DNA of 64,000 bases from NCBI RefSeq assembly GCF_001042985.1, contig NZ_JYKY01000022.1, positions 1 to 64,000 of the forward strand, in the 5' to 3' direction. Shown here in pieces: positions 35,477 to 44,150 of this stretch. The notes under the pieces were generated by a model. That model was not told where the DNA came from, made no database searches, and saw only the letters and a list, made by a program, of their open reading frames with translations. How positions within the stretch are numbered: the first letter of the stretch is position 1; each line of letters opens with the position of its first letter. Made by a program: the position numbers and the translations under genes. This stretch comes from Pseudomonas lundensis (GTDB lineage Bacteria > Pseudomonadota > Gammaproteobacteria > Pseudomonadales > Pseudomonadaceae).

Positions 35477-35818
35477 TTATTCGACCCAGCTGTAAACCGG
35501 TGAGTCCGCGCCGCTCGCCACTTGCACTTGCGGGCTATGACGCAAGCGCACCAACAGCCGCTTGCCCGCTCCCGTGCTGCCGGTCAAGGCCTCTAATTGC
35601 GCCAGCAACTGCGGCCCGGTCATGTGTCCGGCCTTGCGCAGTAACGCCTTGGTCATTTCCCACACCGCGTCGTCCTGACTGACCGGCGTGCTGGCAACCG
35701 CCACGCTGGCGGGCGCCGCTGTTTTTAACGTCCCGCCCAACTGCGCCCACTCCGTCTCGTCCAGCTCAACCGTCAGATCGACGGGCCAATCGCCAATTGT
35801 TCCGCGAATCCGCACCAT
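35477..35818 (-). CDS. Conserved hypothetical protein, 113 residues
   Basis: This is a small acidic protein. It has an N-terminal beta-like segment (MVRIRGTIGDWPVDLTVEL), a linker rich in Ala/Val/Ser, and a C-terminal helical part (EMTKALLRKAGHMTGPQLLAQLEALTG) that resembles a winged-helix or SAM-like unit by eye. There is no signal peptide and no recognisable catalytic motif. ATG at 35818 is preceded by AGGAG. It is convergent with the thioredoxin gene and divergent from the zinc-operon gene. Function is unknown. Confidence 0.7.
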   Translation of the reverse strand: MVRIRGTIGDWPVDLTVELDETEWAQLGGTLKTAAPASVAVASTPVSQDDAVWEMTKALLRKAGHMTGPQLLAQLEALTGSTGAGKRLLVRLRHSPQVQVASGADSPVYSWVE

Positions 35819-35901
35819 TACAGGGCTCCTCAAGTTTCATGTGCGCATGCTCCCATGCGTCTTGCGTAACGCCAAGCACACGGGCAAACTCTCGCAACTT
35901 C

Positions 35902-35919
35902 GTTATAAGATTACATAAC
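35902..35919 (+). promoter_or_regulatory. Candidate Zur box upstream of the DUF2796 operon
   Basis: GTTATAAGATTAC (35902-35914) matches the gammaproteobacterial Zur core GTTATAATATAAC at 11 of 13 positions, and a second ATAAC half lies at 35915-35919. It is 34 bases upstream of the ATG at 35954, in the promoter region. The downstream genes correspond to the zinc-starvation operon of P. aeruginosa (PA4063-PA4066), which supports the call. Confidence 0.55.
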
Positions 35920-35953
35920 AAAACATTCATCCCATTGTTGCTGGAGTCATGCT

Positions 35954-36517
35954 ATGCGTCGTTTGCTGCTCGCTTTGCCGTTCGCTTTATTACCGCTGGC
36001 CGTGGCGCATGCGGCTCAAGCGCATGATCACGAACATGGCAGCCTTGCCCCCCATGAACACGGCGTAGGCACCTTGAATGTGGCACTCGACGACAAAACA
36101 CTGGAACTGGACCTCGACGGCCCGGCGATGAACCTGGTGGGGTTTGAACACGCGGCCACCACCGATGCCGACAAAGCCACCGTGGCGGCCGCCAAGGCCC
36201 GACTGGAAAACCCGCTGGCCCTGTTCAACCTGCCGCCAGCGGCAAAGTGTGTGGTTGAGGCGCAGGAGCTGAGCAGCCCGTTGTTCGATCCGGCTCCCGA
36301 AGAAGGCGCCAGCAATGCCAAGGCCGAGCATCACCACAGCGACATCGAAGCTCACTACGCGTTTACCTGTGCCGATGCGGCCTCGTTAAAAACCCTCGAC
36401 CTCAGCAGGTTTTTCAAGACATTCCCCGGCACCCACTCATTCAAGGTACAACTGATCGGCCCGAACGGTCAGCAAGCAGTTAACGTGTCAGCGAAAGCCC
36501 CGACGCTGACGTTCTAA
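35954..36517 (+). CDS. DUF2796 periplasmic protein, likely zinc-binding
   Basis: This 187-residue secreted protein has a signal peptide (MRRLLLALPFALLPLAVAHA) and histidine-rich clusters: HDHEHGSLAPHEHGVGT at the mature N-terminus and HHHSD in the middle. The cluster pattern suggests capture of Zn(II) in the periplasm. It heads a four-gene run (ABC ATPase, permease, DUF3299) preceded by a Zur-like box. P. aeruginosa PA4063 is the counterpart I recall. Direct zinc binding is inference from residues and context. Confidence 0.8.
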   Translation: MRRLLLALPFALLPLAVAHAAQAHDHEHGSLAPHEHGVGTLNVALDDKTLELDLDGPAMNLVGFEHAATTDADKATVAAAKARLENPLALFNLPPAAKCVVEAQELSSPLFDPAPEEGASNAKAEHHHSDIEAHYAFTCADAASLKTLDLSRFFKTFPGTHSFKVQLIGPNGQQAVNVSAKAPTLTF

Positions 36518-36605
36518 CCACGGCCAGTGGCTGGCGCCGCCCTTTACGCAGACGTCGCCACTGACACCCTCGTTTTCCCGACATTGCAGGCGACCCTGAT
36601 TTCCC

Positions 36606-37316
36606 ATGACCCAAGCACTCATCGAACTGAGCGACCTGCGTTTTAGTTGGCCGGGCCATCCCGTGCTGCTGGACATCCCCCACTTCAGCCTGCAGGCCGG
36701 CGAAACCCTGTTTCTCAAAGGGCCCAGTGGCAGCGGTAAAACCACCTTGCTGGGCTTGCTCGGGGGGGTGCAAAAGGCTGACTGCGGGTCGATCCGCCTG
36801 CTGGGCCAGGAGTTGAGTGAGTTGGGCTCCGGTGCGCGCGACCGTTTTCGCGTCGACCACACGGGGTACATCTTCCAGCAATTTAACTTGCTGCCTTTTT
36901 TGTCCGTGCGTGAAAACGTCGAGCTGCCTTGCCATTTTTCCAAACGGCGGGCCAGCCGCGCCGTTCAACGTCATGGCAGTGTCGACACAGCCGCGCGCAC
37001 CTTGCTCGCGCACTTGGGCCTTAAAGACCTTGCTTTGCTGGAGCGACGGGCCGACTCGTTGTCCATCGGCCAGCAACAACGGGTCGCGGCGGCCCGCGCC
37101 CTGATCGGCCAACCGGCGCTGGTGATCGCTGACGAGCCCACCTCGGCCCTGGACGCCGACGCACGCGAAGCCTTCATCAAATTATTGTTCGCCGAATGCC
37201 GCGAAGCAGGCGCCAGCCTGTTATTCGTCAGCCACGATCAAAGCCTGGCCCCGCTGTTTGACCGCAACTTGTCGTTGTCTGAACTCAATCGTGCCGCCAC
37301 CCCGGCAGAGGTCTGA
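36606..37316 (+). CDS. ABC transporter ATP-binding protein (MacB/LolD type)
   Basis: This is a 236-residue ATPase. It has Walker A GPSGSGKTT, a Q-loop in YIFQQFNLLPFLSVREN, the signature LSIGQQQRVAAARAL (LSxGQ) and Walker B LVIADEPTSALD with a switch His in FVSHD. The MacB/LolD subgroup works with FtsX-like permeases to drive mechanotransmission across the envelope rather than classical transport. The partner permease starts one base after its stop. A basic insertion (FSKRRASRAVQRHG) lies between the Q-loop and the signature. Confidence 0.9.
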   Translation: MTQALIELSDLRFSWPGHPVLLDIPHFSLQAGETLFLKGPSGSGKTTLLGLLGGVQKADCGSIRLLGQELSELGSGARDRFRVDHTGYIFQQFNLLPFLSVRENVELPCHFSKRRASRAVQRHGSVDTAARTLLAHLGLKDLALLERRADSLSIGQQQRVAAARALIGQPALVIADEPTSALDADAREAFIKLLFAECREAGASLLFVSHDQSLAPLFDRNLSLSELNRAATPAEV

Positions 37317-37317
37317 G

Positions 37318-38583
37318 ATGTATTTGTTCCGTCTTGCGCTGGCCAGCCTGGCCAACCGCCGCTTCACCGCGCTGCTGACCGCGTTCGCGATTGCCTTGTC
37401 CGTGTGTTTGTTGTTGGCCGTGGAGCGGGTGCGTACCGAGGCCCGCGCCAGCTTTGCCAGCACCATCAGCGGCACTGACCTGATCGTCGGCGCCCGTTCG
37501 GGTTCGGTGAATTTGCTGCTGTATTCGGTGTTTCGTATCGGCAATGCCACCAATAACATTCGCTGGGACAGCTTTGAGCACTTCGCCACGAACCCCAAGG
37601 TGAAATGGGCGATCCCCATGTCCCTGGGTGATTCCCATCGCGGCTACCGGGTGATGGGCACCAGCGAAGCCTATTTCGAGCACTATCAGTACGGTCATCG
37701 GCAAAACCTGCAGTTGGCCGATGGCCGCGCCTTTGCTAGCGACCCATTTGAAGTGGTGCTCGGCGCCGAGGTCGCACAGGCGCTGCACTACAAACTGGGG
37801 GACAAACTGGTGCTGGCCCACGGCGTAGCTGCCGTGAGTCTGGTCAAGCACGACGACAAACCCTTCACCGTGGTCGGCATTCTCAAGCGCACGGGCACGC
37901 CCGTGGACCGCACGCTGCACATCAGCCTGGGCGGCATGGAGGCCATTCACATCGACTGGCACAACGGCGTGCCAGCGCGCGGCGCAGGCCGTGTGACAGC
38001 CGATCAGGCCCGTAACATGGACCTCACACCACAGGCCATTACCGCGTTCATGCTGGGGCTGAACAGCAAGATTTCGACCTTCGCCTTGCAACGTGAAATC
38101 AACGACTTCCGGGGCGAACCGATGATGGCCATTTTGCCCGGCGTCGCCTTGCAGGAATTGTGGAGCTTGATGAGCACCGCTGAAAAAGCCTTGTTTGTGG
38201 TCTCGCTGTTTGTGGTGCTGACCGGTTTGATCGGCATGCTGACGGCGATTTTGACCAGCCTCAATGAGCGACGGCGTGAAATGGCGATCCTGCGATCAGT
38301 CGGCGCCCGGCCGTGGCACATCGCTACTTTGCTGGTGTTCGAAGCGTTGGCATTAGCGCTGATCGGTGTAGTGGCGGGGGTTGCCCTGTTGTATGTGGGT
38401 ATCGCGCTGGCACAAGGTTATGTGCAATCGAACTACGGCCTTTACTTGCCGCTGGCCTGGCCCCGTGAATATGAATGGACGCTGCTGGCAGGTATTCTGG
38501 CCGCCGCCCTGTTGATGGGCTGCGTGCCCGCCTGGCGCGCTTACCGCCAATCGCTGGCCGATGGCCTGTCCATTCGCTTATGA
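37318..38583 (+). CDS. FtsX-like ABC permease
   Basis: This is a 421-residue MacB-type permease. It has an N-terminal membrane helix (about 20-38), a periplasmic domain, then three C-terminal helices with the conserved ERRREMAILRSVGARPWHI coupling segment. ATG at 37318 directly follows the ATPase stop and starts MYLFRLALASLANRRF, the usual N-terminus. With the ATPase it probably acts on zinc-related periplasmic or outer-membrane partners encoded beside it. The substrate is unknown. Confidence 0.9.
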   Translation: MYLFRLALASLANRRFTALLTAFAIALSVCLLLAVERVRTEARASFASTISGTDLIVGARSGSVNLLLYSVFRIGNATNNIRWDSFEHFATNPKVKWAIPMSLGDSHRGYRVMGTSEAYFEHYQYGHRQNLQLADGRAFASDPFEVVLGAEVAQALHYKLGDKLVLAHGVAAVSLVKHDDKPFTVVGILKRTGTPVDRTLHISLGGMEAIHIDWHNGVPARGAGRVTADQARNMDLTPQAITAFMLGLNSKISTFALQREINDFRGEPMMAILPGVALQELWSLMSTAEKALFVVSLFVVLTGLIGMLTAILTSLNERRREMAILRSVGARPWHIATLLVFEALALALIGVVAGVALLYVGIALAQGYVQSNYGLYLPLAWPREYEWTLLAGILAAALLMGCVPAWRAYRQSLADGLSIRL

Positions 38584-39122
38584 GCCTGTGTATGAAAATG
38601 TCCGTCTTGCCACGCGCACTGCTGGCCCTGTTACTGATGGTTTCAACCCCTGTATGGGCCGCCGAACCCAAGGAGTTGACGTGGTCGGAGATGATTCCGC
38701 CGGACGCCGCGCCCGAAGTGCCGGACACGGCGCCGATGCATGACCTGTCACAGTTGGGCAATCTTGACCCCGAGGCGGCCCCCGCTGCGCAGCAGAGCAT
38801 GCCCAATGCGCCGGTTGTGCCTGCGCTGGACGGGCAAAACATTCGCTTGCCGGGCTACATCGTGCCCCTTGAGGTCAACGAGGAAGGCCGCACCACGGAG
38901 TTTTTGCTGGTGCCGTATTTCGGCGCCTGCATCCATGTCCCGCCACCGCCCTCGAATCAGATCGTACACGTGACCAGTCACGTCGGGGTCAAACTGGACG
39001 AGCTGTACCAGCCGTACTGGATCGAAGGCGCATTGCAGGTCAAGCCGAGCAGCAGTGAGCTGGCCGATGCGGGGTATCAGATGGACGCGCAGAAAATCTA
39101 CGTTTACGAGTTGCCGGAGTAA
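38580..39122 (+). CDS. DUF3299 periplasmic protein
   Basis: This 180-residue protein has a signal peptide ending VWA-AEP and the DUF3299 core: IRLPGYIVPLE, then FGACIHVPPPPSNQIV with its conserved Cys and His. Such Cys/His placement could bind metal. It starts with ATGA overlap on the permease stop; an ATG at 38592 is an alternative start. As the last gene of the candidate Zur operon it probably works with DUF2796 in the periplasm. Biochemical function is unknown to me. Confidence 0.8.
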   Translation: MSLCMKMSVLPRALLALLLMVSTPVWAAEPKELTWSEMIPPDAAPEVPDTAPMHDLSQLGNLDPEAAPAAQQSMPNAPVVPALDGQNIRLPGYIVPLEVNEEGRTTEFLLVPYFGACIHVPPPPSNQIVHVTSHVGVKLDELYQPYWIEGALQVKPSSSELADAGYQMDAQKIYVYELPE

Positions 39123-39124
39123 CC

Positions 39125-39148
39125 GCCGGGGCCACGCTGCCCCGGCGT
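39125..39148 (+). terminator. GC-rich hairpin after the DUF3299 gene
   Basis: CGCCGGGG (39125-39132) pairs perfectly with CCCCGGCG (39141-39148) across an eight-base loop, two bases after the stop codon. No T-tract follows, so it is at best a weak or Rho-assisted terminator of the zinc operon. Confidence 0.4.
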
Positions 39149-39247
39149 CTGAGCCGCCTGATGGCAGGCCACGGCCGCGAGTAAAGAGTCCGTGTTTGCG
39201 GGTTAGTTCACGAAATTTTCACAATTTTTCAGCGCATCGCCGTTTCA

Positions 39248-39261
39248 TTGAGCTGGGTCAA
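39248..39261 (+). promoter_or_regulatory. Anr/FNR-like box upstream of ompW/oprG
   Basis: TTGAG-CTGG-GTCAA is a perfect inverted repeat matching the Anr/FNR consensus TTGAT-N4-ATCAA at eight of ten positions. A TACCAT hexamer at 39284-39289 would place a start site near 39296, putting the box centre near -41.5, the normal activating position. OprG of P. aeruginosa is known to be induced under low oxygen in an Anr-dependent way. Confidence 0.6.
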
Positions 39262-39326
39262 CAGAGTGGCTCGGAGCGCTCATTACCATTGGTTATATAA
39301 ATTTTAAATATCCAATTGGAGCTCCC

Positions 39327-40025
39327 ATGCACAAGTCTTTGCTCAGCGCAGCGGCACTTGCCCTTGCCGTCGTTGCCCCGCTTGCTCACGCGCACACTGA
39401 AGGCGACATCATCGTCCGCGCCGGTGCCATTACGGTTAACCCGAAAGCCGACAGCTCCAGTGTAAAAGTGGACCAGGGTCCGCTGGCTGGTCGCGATCTG
39501 GGCGGCAAGGCAACTATGAGCAGCGACACCCAATTGGGTCTCAACTTTGCTTACATGGTCACCAACAACATCGGTATCGAGTTGCTGGCCGCTACCCCGT
39601 TTGAACACGACGTCAAAATCAAAGGCACTGCCCTTGATCCGGCCAATGGCAAACTGGGTTCGCTCAAACACTTGCCGCCCACTCTGAGCGTCGTGTACTA
39701 CCCGCTGGACTCCAAGTCCGCGTTCCAACCGTACGTGGGTGCCGGTATCAACTACACCTGGATTTACGACGAGCACGTGGGCAGCCGCGCCAACGCGGCG
39801 GGCTTCGATAACTTCAAAGCGAAAAACTCGTGGGGCATGGCCTGGCAGATCGGTGCCGACTACATGCTGACCGACAACATCATGATCAACGCCCAGGCGC
39901 GCTACATCGACATCGATACCCGCGCGACCGTGGAAAACAACGGTGTTGCGCCTGGCACTCGTGCCAAGGTCAACGTTGACGTCGATCCATGGGTTTACAT
40001 GGTGGGCTTGGGTTACAAGTTCTAA
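39327..40025 (+). CDS. oprG: Outer-membrane protein OmpW/OprG
   Basis: This 232-residue protein has a signal peptide (MHKSLLSAAALALAVVAPLAHA) and the eight-stranded OmpW barrel, starting HTEGDIIVRAGAITVNP and ending MVGLGYKF with the terminal aromatic needed for Bam recognition. OmpW proteins form narrow hydrophobic channels that move small hydrophobic molecules, including amino acids in OprG studies. It is monocistronic: an Anr-like box lies upstream and a strong terminator immediately downstream. Confidence 0.95.
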   Translation: MHKSLLSAAALALAVVAPLAHAHTEGDIIVRAGAITVNPKADSSSVKVDQGPLAGRDLGGKATMSSDTQLGLNFAYMVTNNIGIELLAATPFEHDVKIKGTALDPANGKLGSLKHLPPTLSVVYYPLDSKSAFQPYVGAGINYTWIYDEHVGSRANAAGFDNFKAKNSWGMAWQIGADYMLTDNIMINAQARYIDIDTRATVENNGVAPGTRAKVNVDVDPWVYMVGLGYKF

Positions 40026-40040
40026 GCAATAGCCGAACCT

Positions 40041-40068
40041 AAAAAGGCGCCTTTCGAGGCGCCTTTTT
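40041..40068 (+). terminator. Intrinsic terminator after oprG
   Basis: An 11-bp stem (AAAAAGGCGCC with GGCGCCTTTTT, loop of six bases) ends in five Ts. The A-run on the other side makes it work on the minus strand as well, for the convergent epimerase gene. Confidence 0.9.
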
Positions 40069-40083
40069 CATGTGCAGCGTTTA

Positions 40084-41013
40084 CTAGCGACCCAACAAAC
40101 GCGCCAGGCCTTCACTCATCGGTGTGGTATCGCCCAGCGTGAAACGCTGTAACAGGCGGCTGTTATCGGCACGCGAATGCCGAATGTCACCGGAGCGCGC
40201 CGGGCCATAGCTGATCGGTGGCAGCTCACCGACCACTTCACTCAGGGCGGCCAGCATTTGCTTGAGGGTCGTGGCTTGGTTCAGGCCCACGTTGACCGCG
40301 CCTTCTTCCACGTGTTCGGCTTCGACTGCCTGCACCAGAATCTTCACCAAATCGCCCACATACACGAAGTCGCGGGTTTGTTCGCCATCGCCAAAGATGG
40401 TGATGGGCAGGCCTTTTTCAGCACGCTCACTGAAAATGCTGATCACCCCCGAGTACGGGGAAGACGGGTCCTGACGCGGCCCGAAAATGTTGAAGAAGCG
40501 GAAAATCACGGGCTCCAGACCGTGCTGGCGGCGGTAGAAGTCCAGGTAGTATTCGCTCGACAGTTTGTCTGAGGCATACGGGGTGAGCGGCGCTTTGGGG
40601 GTGTCTTCGACAATCGACTCGCCTTCGCCGTTGTTACCGTAGACCGCTGCGCTGGAGGCAAAGACCACACGTTTAACGCCCGCTTCGCGCATGGCTTCGC
40701 AAACGTTCAAGGTGCCAACAAAATTACTCTGGTGGGTGCGTACGGGGTCATCCACCGAGGCTTGCACCGACGCCACTGCCGCCAGGTGCACCACGGCACG
40801 ACAGCCGGCCATGGTTGTGGCGACCAGCGCGGCATCGGCCACATCCCCTTCGATCAGTTCGACCTTGGGATTATCCAGCGGCAGGTTGCTGCGCTTGCCG
40901 GTGGACAGATCATCCAGGATGCGCACTGCGTAACCCTTAGCCAGCAATGCATCGACCAGATTGGAACCAATAAAACCGGCACCGCCGGTGACGAGAATGG
41001 GGGCATCAGCCAT
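40084..41013 (-). CDS. NAD-dependent sugar-nucleotide epimerase/dehydratase
   Basis: This is a 309-residue extended SDR enzyme. It has the NAD-binding GGAGFIGSNLVDALL near the N-terminus, catalytic Ser-Ser with YASDK (Tyr-x3-Lys), and RFFNIFGPRQ, typical of UDP-hexose 4-epimerases and related enzymes (GalE/WbpP/RmlB superfamily). ATG at 41013 (MADAPILVTGGAGF) is chosen. The frame continues to 41133 through the upstream gene. The exact sugar substrate cannot be deduced. It overlaps the upstream reductase-like gene by eight bases, and both correspond to the pair beside oprG in P. aeruginosa. Confidence 0.85.
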   Translation of the reverse strand: MADAPILVTGGAGFIGSNLVDALLAKGYAVRILDDLSTGKRSNLPLDNPKVELIEGDVADAALVATTMAGCRAVVHLAAVASVQASVDDPVRTHQSNFVGTLNVCEAMREAGVKRVVFASSAAVYGNNGEGESIVEDTPKAPLTPYASDKLSSEYYLDFYRRQHGLEPVIFRFFNIFGPRQDPSSPYSGVISIFSERAEKGLPITIFGDGEQTRDFVYVGDLVKILVQAVEAEHVEEGAVNVGLNQATTLKQMLAALSEVVGELPPISYGPARSGDIRHSRADNSRLLQRFTLGDTTPMSEGLARLLGR

Positions 41014-41890
41014 GACGATAAAACCTGTCCAGTAGGATCGGGAGGCCAGCGCGCCAGGCGCGGGGCTTGATCCCGAAGGTGTGTAGAATTTTTTTGCACG
41101 CCAGCACCGCATGCTGCGGTTCTTCAGCGGCATCGGGGCGTGCGGCGTGCGCTTGGGGGGTCGGGGCTTCGATGGCCAGCGGGTGCAGGTTGCGCGCCTC
41201 GGTCAGGATGGCCTGGCCCAGCGCCAACGGCGTAGTGGCCTCGTGCCCGGCATAGTGGTAGGTGCCCCACAGCGGCGCCGCGCAATCGAGTTGTTTGAGT
41301 ACCGAAATGATCACCCGGGCCGCATCATCGACCGGCGTCGGGTTACCGCGACGGTCATCGGCCATCAGCAACTCGCCCGGTTTTTCAGCCTGTGCCAAAA
41401 AGCGTCCCAACGTGCCGTCCGGGCTGTCATCGAGCAGCCAGCCAAACCGCAGCAACACGTGTTGCGGGCAAATGGCACGCACGGTTTGCTCGATCCGCCA
41501 CAAAGCCTGCCCGCGCAAACCCAGCGGCACAGGTTCATCTTTCTCGCTGTAGGCCGTGGCCCGGGAGCCGTCGAAGACGCGGTAACTGGAAGGCTGGATC
41601 AGCGTGATGCTGTGGTGCTGGCACAGTTCGGCCAGGCGCTCAACAGCTCGTTCCTGGGCAGACAGGCGAGCCTCGCTGACAGACTGCGCCTGAAACCAGT
41701 CGAAGTAGTACGCAAGGTTGATGACGGCGTCCGGTCGGGTGTCATCGAGCAGTTGGGTCAGACTCGCAGCATCCCAGCCGTCTTGCGGCGGACGCGGGGC
41801 CAGGAAGTTGATGCCTTCCTCGGCACCCAGACGAATCAGCGCCTGCCCGAGAGCATTTCCGCCGCCCAATAACATAAGGCGCATTCGCAT
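41006..41890 (-). CDS. RmlD-like sugar-nucleotide reductase family protein
   Basis: This 294-residue protein has a Rossmann fold with a GGGNALGQALIRLG dinucleotide-binding loop and an overall match to the dTDP-4-dehydrorhamnose reductase (RmlD_sub_bind) family. The usual catalytic YxxxK is not obvious: the region reads PSSYRVFDGSRATAYSEKD, where YSEKD may stand in. Activity is therefore uncertain. It is coupled to the epimerase gene by an eight-base overlap, suggesting joint action in sugar-nucleotide or surface polysaccharide metabolism. Confidence 0.75.
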   Translation of the reverse strand: MRMRLMLLGGGNALGQALIRLGAEEGINFLAPRPPQDGWDAASLTQLLDDTRPDAVINLAYYFDWFQAQSVSEARLSAQERAVERLAELCQHHSITLIQPSSYRVFDGSRATAYSEKDEPVPLGLRGQALWRIEQTVRAICPQHVLLRFGWLLDDSPDGTLGRFLAQAEKPGELLMADDRRGNPTPVDDAARVIISVLKQLDCAAPLWGTYHYAGHEATTPLALGQAILTEARNLHPLAIEAPTPQAHAARPDAAEEPQHAVLACKKILHTFGIKPRAWRAGLPILLDRFYRHG

Positions 41891-41972
41891 AGAGTGTGCA
41901 GGCTCAGTCTATTCAGAACGGTGATGTATACCAGAAAACCAACCATACAAGCCGTTGGCCATGATCAAGACC

Positions 41973-41987
41973 CCCGCATTTTGCGGG
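41973..41987 (-). terminator. Short hairpin downstream of the mechanosensitive channel gene
   Basis: CCCGCA (41973-41978) pairs with TGCGGG (41982-41987) with a three-base loop. On the minus strand it is followed by GGTCTTGAT, a weak T-rich tail. It lies about 50 bases beyond the stop of the channel gene and is its likely terminator. On the plus strand TTTCTGTG follows. Confidence 0.5.
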
Positions 41988-42035
41988 TTTCTGTGCGTGT
42001 CGTCACTGACAAACTGCATCAGTTTCCTACACCGA

Positions 42036-44150
42036 TTATTGCGATGAAGGCGGTGCATCGGTCAGTACCAGCGTGGATCGATGGGCCGCCGCCTCCGCTG
42101 GCTGTGGCGGCGTCAGCGTACTGATTGGCGCCAGCAACGCCTGTGGATAGGTTTGGGCGAAGTGAACGTCTTCTGACTTATCCACAAGCTTTTTCAAGCG
42201 ATCGTTGAATGCCCGTGTGATCGTGCTCTGCGCACCGGACATGGTTCGAAATTGCGCGGTAACCGTTACGCCATCGAGGTTCATGCTGTCCACCCCGAAC
42301 ACCGTCAACGAGCCTTGCAAACTCAGGCTCAGCAGCGGGTCATCGCTGATCTGGCGCCCGGCCTGGCGAATAAGGTCAGTGGCTTTGTCAATGTCCGTGG
42401 CATAGGTGAACTGCACGGAAAAGAACGCATAGGCGAACTGACGGGAATGGTTGACCACGGCCTTGATCTGGCCGAACGGCACCGAGTGGACGAAGCCGCG
42501 ACTGTCGCGCAGGCGCAGGGTGCGGATTGTCAGGCCTTCGACGGTCCCCGCGTGATTGGCGTCCACCACCACCCAGTCACCGACCGAAATGGTGTCTTCA
42601 ATAATGATGAACAATCCAGTGATGACATCCTGAACCAATTGCTGTGAGCCAAAACCGATCGCCAGACCGATCACCCCGGCCCCGGCCAGAAACGGCGCAA
42701 CGTTCACGCCCAGATTGGCCATGGTGGTGATGGTGCACACCACCACCAGAATCACTTTGATGGCATTGCGCAGCAACGGCAGGATGGTTTTGATCCGGGT
42801 ACTCGGTTCGCGCGTGCCACGCCGGTTGGTATTGGGTTGCAAGGCTTGTTGAATCGAGGTGTCCAGCACCACCCACGTCAGCCAGGTCACCAACAGGATC
42901 AAGAGGATATGCCCGAGAGAATCGCTGATGACCTTGCCGGTGCTGCTATCGGACGCAAACGCCAGCAGCGAAAAGCCCCAGATTTGCGCCAGCAGTTCTA
43001 TAAACGTTACGGCCAGCGCAATGCGCAACAGCGCGTACATCACCGTCATCAAACGCTCTCTGTAAGCGCCGTTGCGGTTGGCGTGGGTGCTGAACCAGTG
43101 ATGCAGGATTGTGCTCAGGAACACGGTGCCGATTAACAGCCCGGAGGTCAGTAACGCGTTGCGTAACGCCTGTTCACTGCCCTCACCCACGCCAATCAGA
43201 TTCAGCATCGAGACCAGCAGCATCAGCAGGATTGGCCAGTACCAGAGCGCGGAGAAAATGCGCAGCGACTCTTGCAGCGCCGGTTGTCCCAGGCGCTGGG
43301 CCAGTGCGCGGTTACGAATCAGGTGCGCCACCGGACGCCGCAACTTGATGGCCAAAAAAGCGAACACACTGCACGCGATCAGGCCGGTCAGTACCGACAG
43401 GCAACTGGCGATGTTGCCGCCCAATTGGCCAGCGATTTGCGGGCTGTTCATGGCATCGCTGAACGCTGCAAAAAAACCGATGATGAACAAAGGCCGCAGC
43501 GAATAGCGGCGAATAATCTCCACTGCCCGTCGCTTGTGGCCGACATAAAACATCGAACTCAGCGACAACACCAACGCCGTGCAAAATACGCCAGCGCTGC
43601 TGGCATAGGAAAGACTCAGCGCCAGCGAGCGGCCCATGGAATCATGCAGAAAACGACTCGCGTAGAGGGTCAACGGCAAGGCGATCAAGGCCGGGGCTAA
43701 ATACGAAGCGCAGTACTGCGTCAACGTCTGCAAGCGCGGGCGATTTCGCAGGGGGCGGGTTGTGCTCGCATACCGCGCCACCAGACGGCCGCCGAACCAC
43801 GCAGCGGCAAAAATGCCGATCCATACCACGGATAACCACACGAAATCGGCGACACCACTCCAAGAAGGATGAGTCGCAGCCTGCTCCACCAAAACGCCGA
43901 CTTCATCGGCGGCCCGCTCGGAGCGCAGTCGCCAGCTGTCCAGTAAGTGCATGCTCAGACCGAGCTGACCTTGCATCTCGTCCATGCCGGCACCCAGCGC
44001 GCCCAGCAAGCCACCGTCTACCAAAACCGGCGGCTTGCCGTCGGTTTCCTCAGCTTTGATGACGGATGACAGCGTGGGCGCAGCCTGCAAGATTCCATTG
44101 CCTGTCAGCAACAGGATAAGCAGCAGAAAAACCGTTTTGAAATGGGACAA
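42036..44150 (-). CDS. MscS-family mechanosensitive channel, large YbiO-like type
   Basis: This is a protein of about 704 residues. It has a signal-like N-terminus, a periplasmic segment, about ten membrane helices and a C-terminal MscS core: pore-lining helix (FLAGAGVIGLAIGFGSQQLVQD), then the beta domain (EDTISVGDWVVVDANHAGTVE). The size and layout resemble E. coli YbiO. It should release solutes on hypo-osmotic shock. No ATG is suitable. TTG at 44150 is chosen because AGGAGGT lies ten bases upstream and a signal peptide then begins; TTG at 44183 is the alternative. The gene is isolated, with 174 bases to the next upstream gene. Confidence 0.85.
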   Translation of the reverse strand: MSHFKTVFLLLILLLTGNGILQAAPTLSSVIKAEETDGKPPVLVDGGLLGALGAGMDEMQGQLGLSMHLLDSWRLRSERAADEVGVLVEQAATHPSWSGVADFVWLSVVWIGIFAAAWFGGRLVARYASTTRPLRNRPRLQTLTQYCASYLAPALIALPLTLYASRFLHDSMGRSLALSLSYASSAGVFCTALVLSLSSMFYVGHKRRAVEIIRRYSLRPLFIIGFFAAFSDAMNSPQIAGQLGGNIASCLSVLTGLIACSVFAFLAIKLRRPVAHLIRNRALAQRLGQPALQESLRIFSALWYWPILLMLLVSMLNLIGVGEGSEQALRNALLTSGLLIGTVFLSTILHHWFSTHANRNGAYRERLMTVMYALLRIALAVTFIELLAQIWGFSLLAFASDSSTGKVISDSLGHILLILLVTWLTWVVLDTSIQQALQPNTNRRGTREPSTRIKTILPLLRNAIKVILVVVCTITTMANLGVNVAPFLAGAGVIGLAIGFGSQQLVQDVITGLFIIIEDTISVGDWVVVDANHAGTVEGLTIRTLRLRDSRGFVHSVPFGQIKAVVNHSRQFAYAFFSVQFTYATDIDKATDLIRQAGRQISDDPLLSLSLQGSLTVFGVDSMNLDGVTVTAQFRTMSGAQSTITRAFNDRLKKLVDKSEDVHFAQTYPQALLAPISTLTPPQPAEAAAHRSTLVLTDAPPSSQ

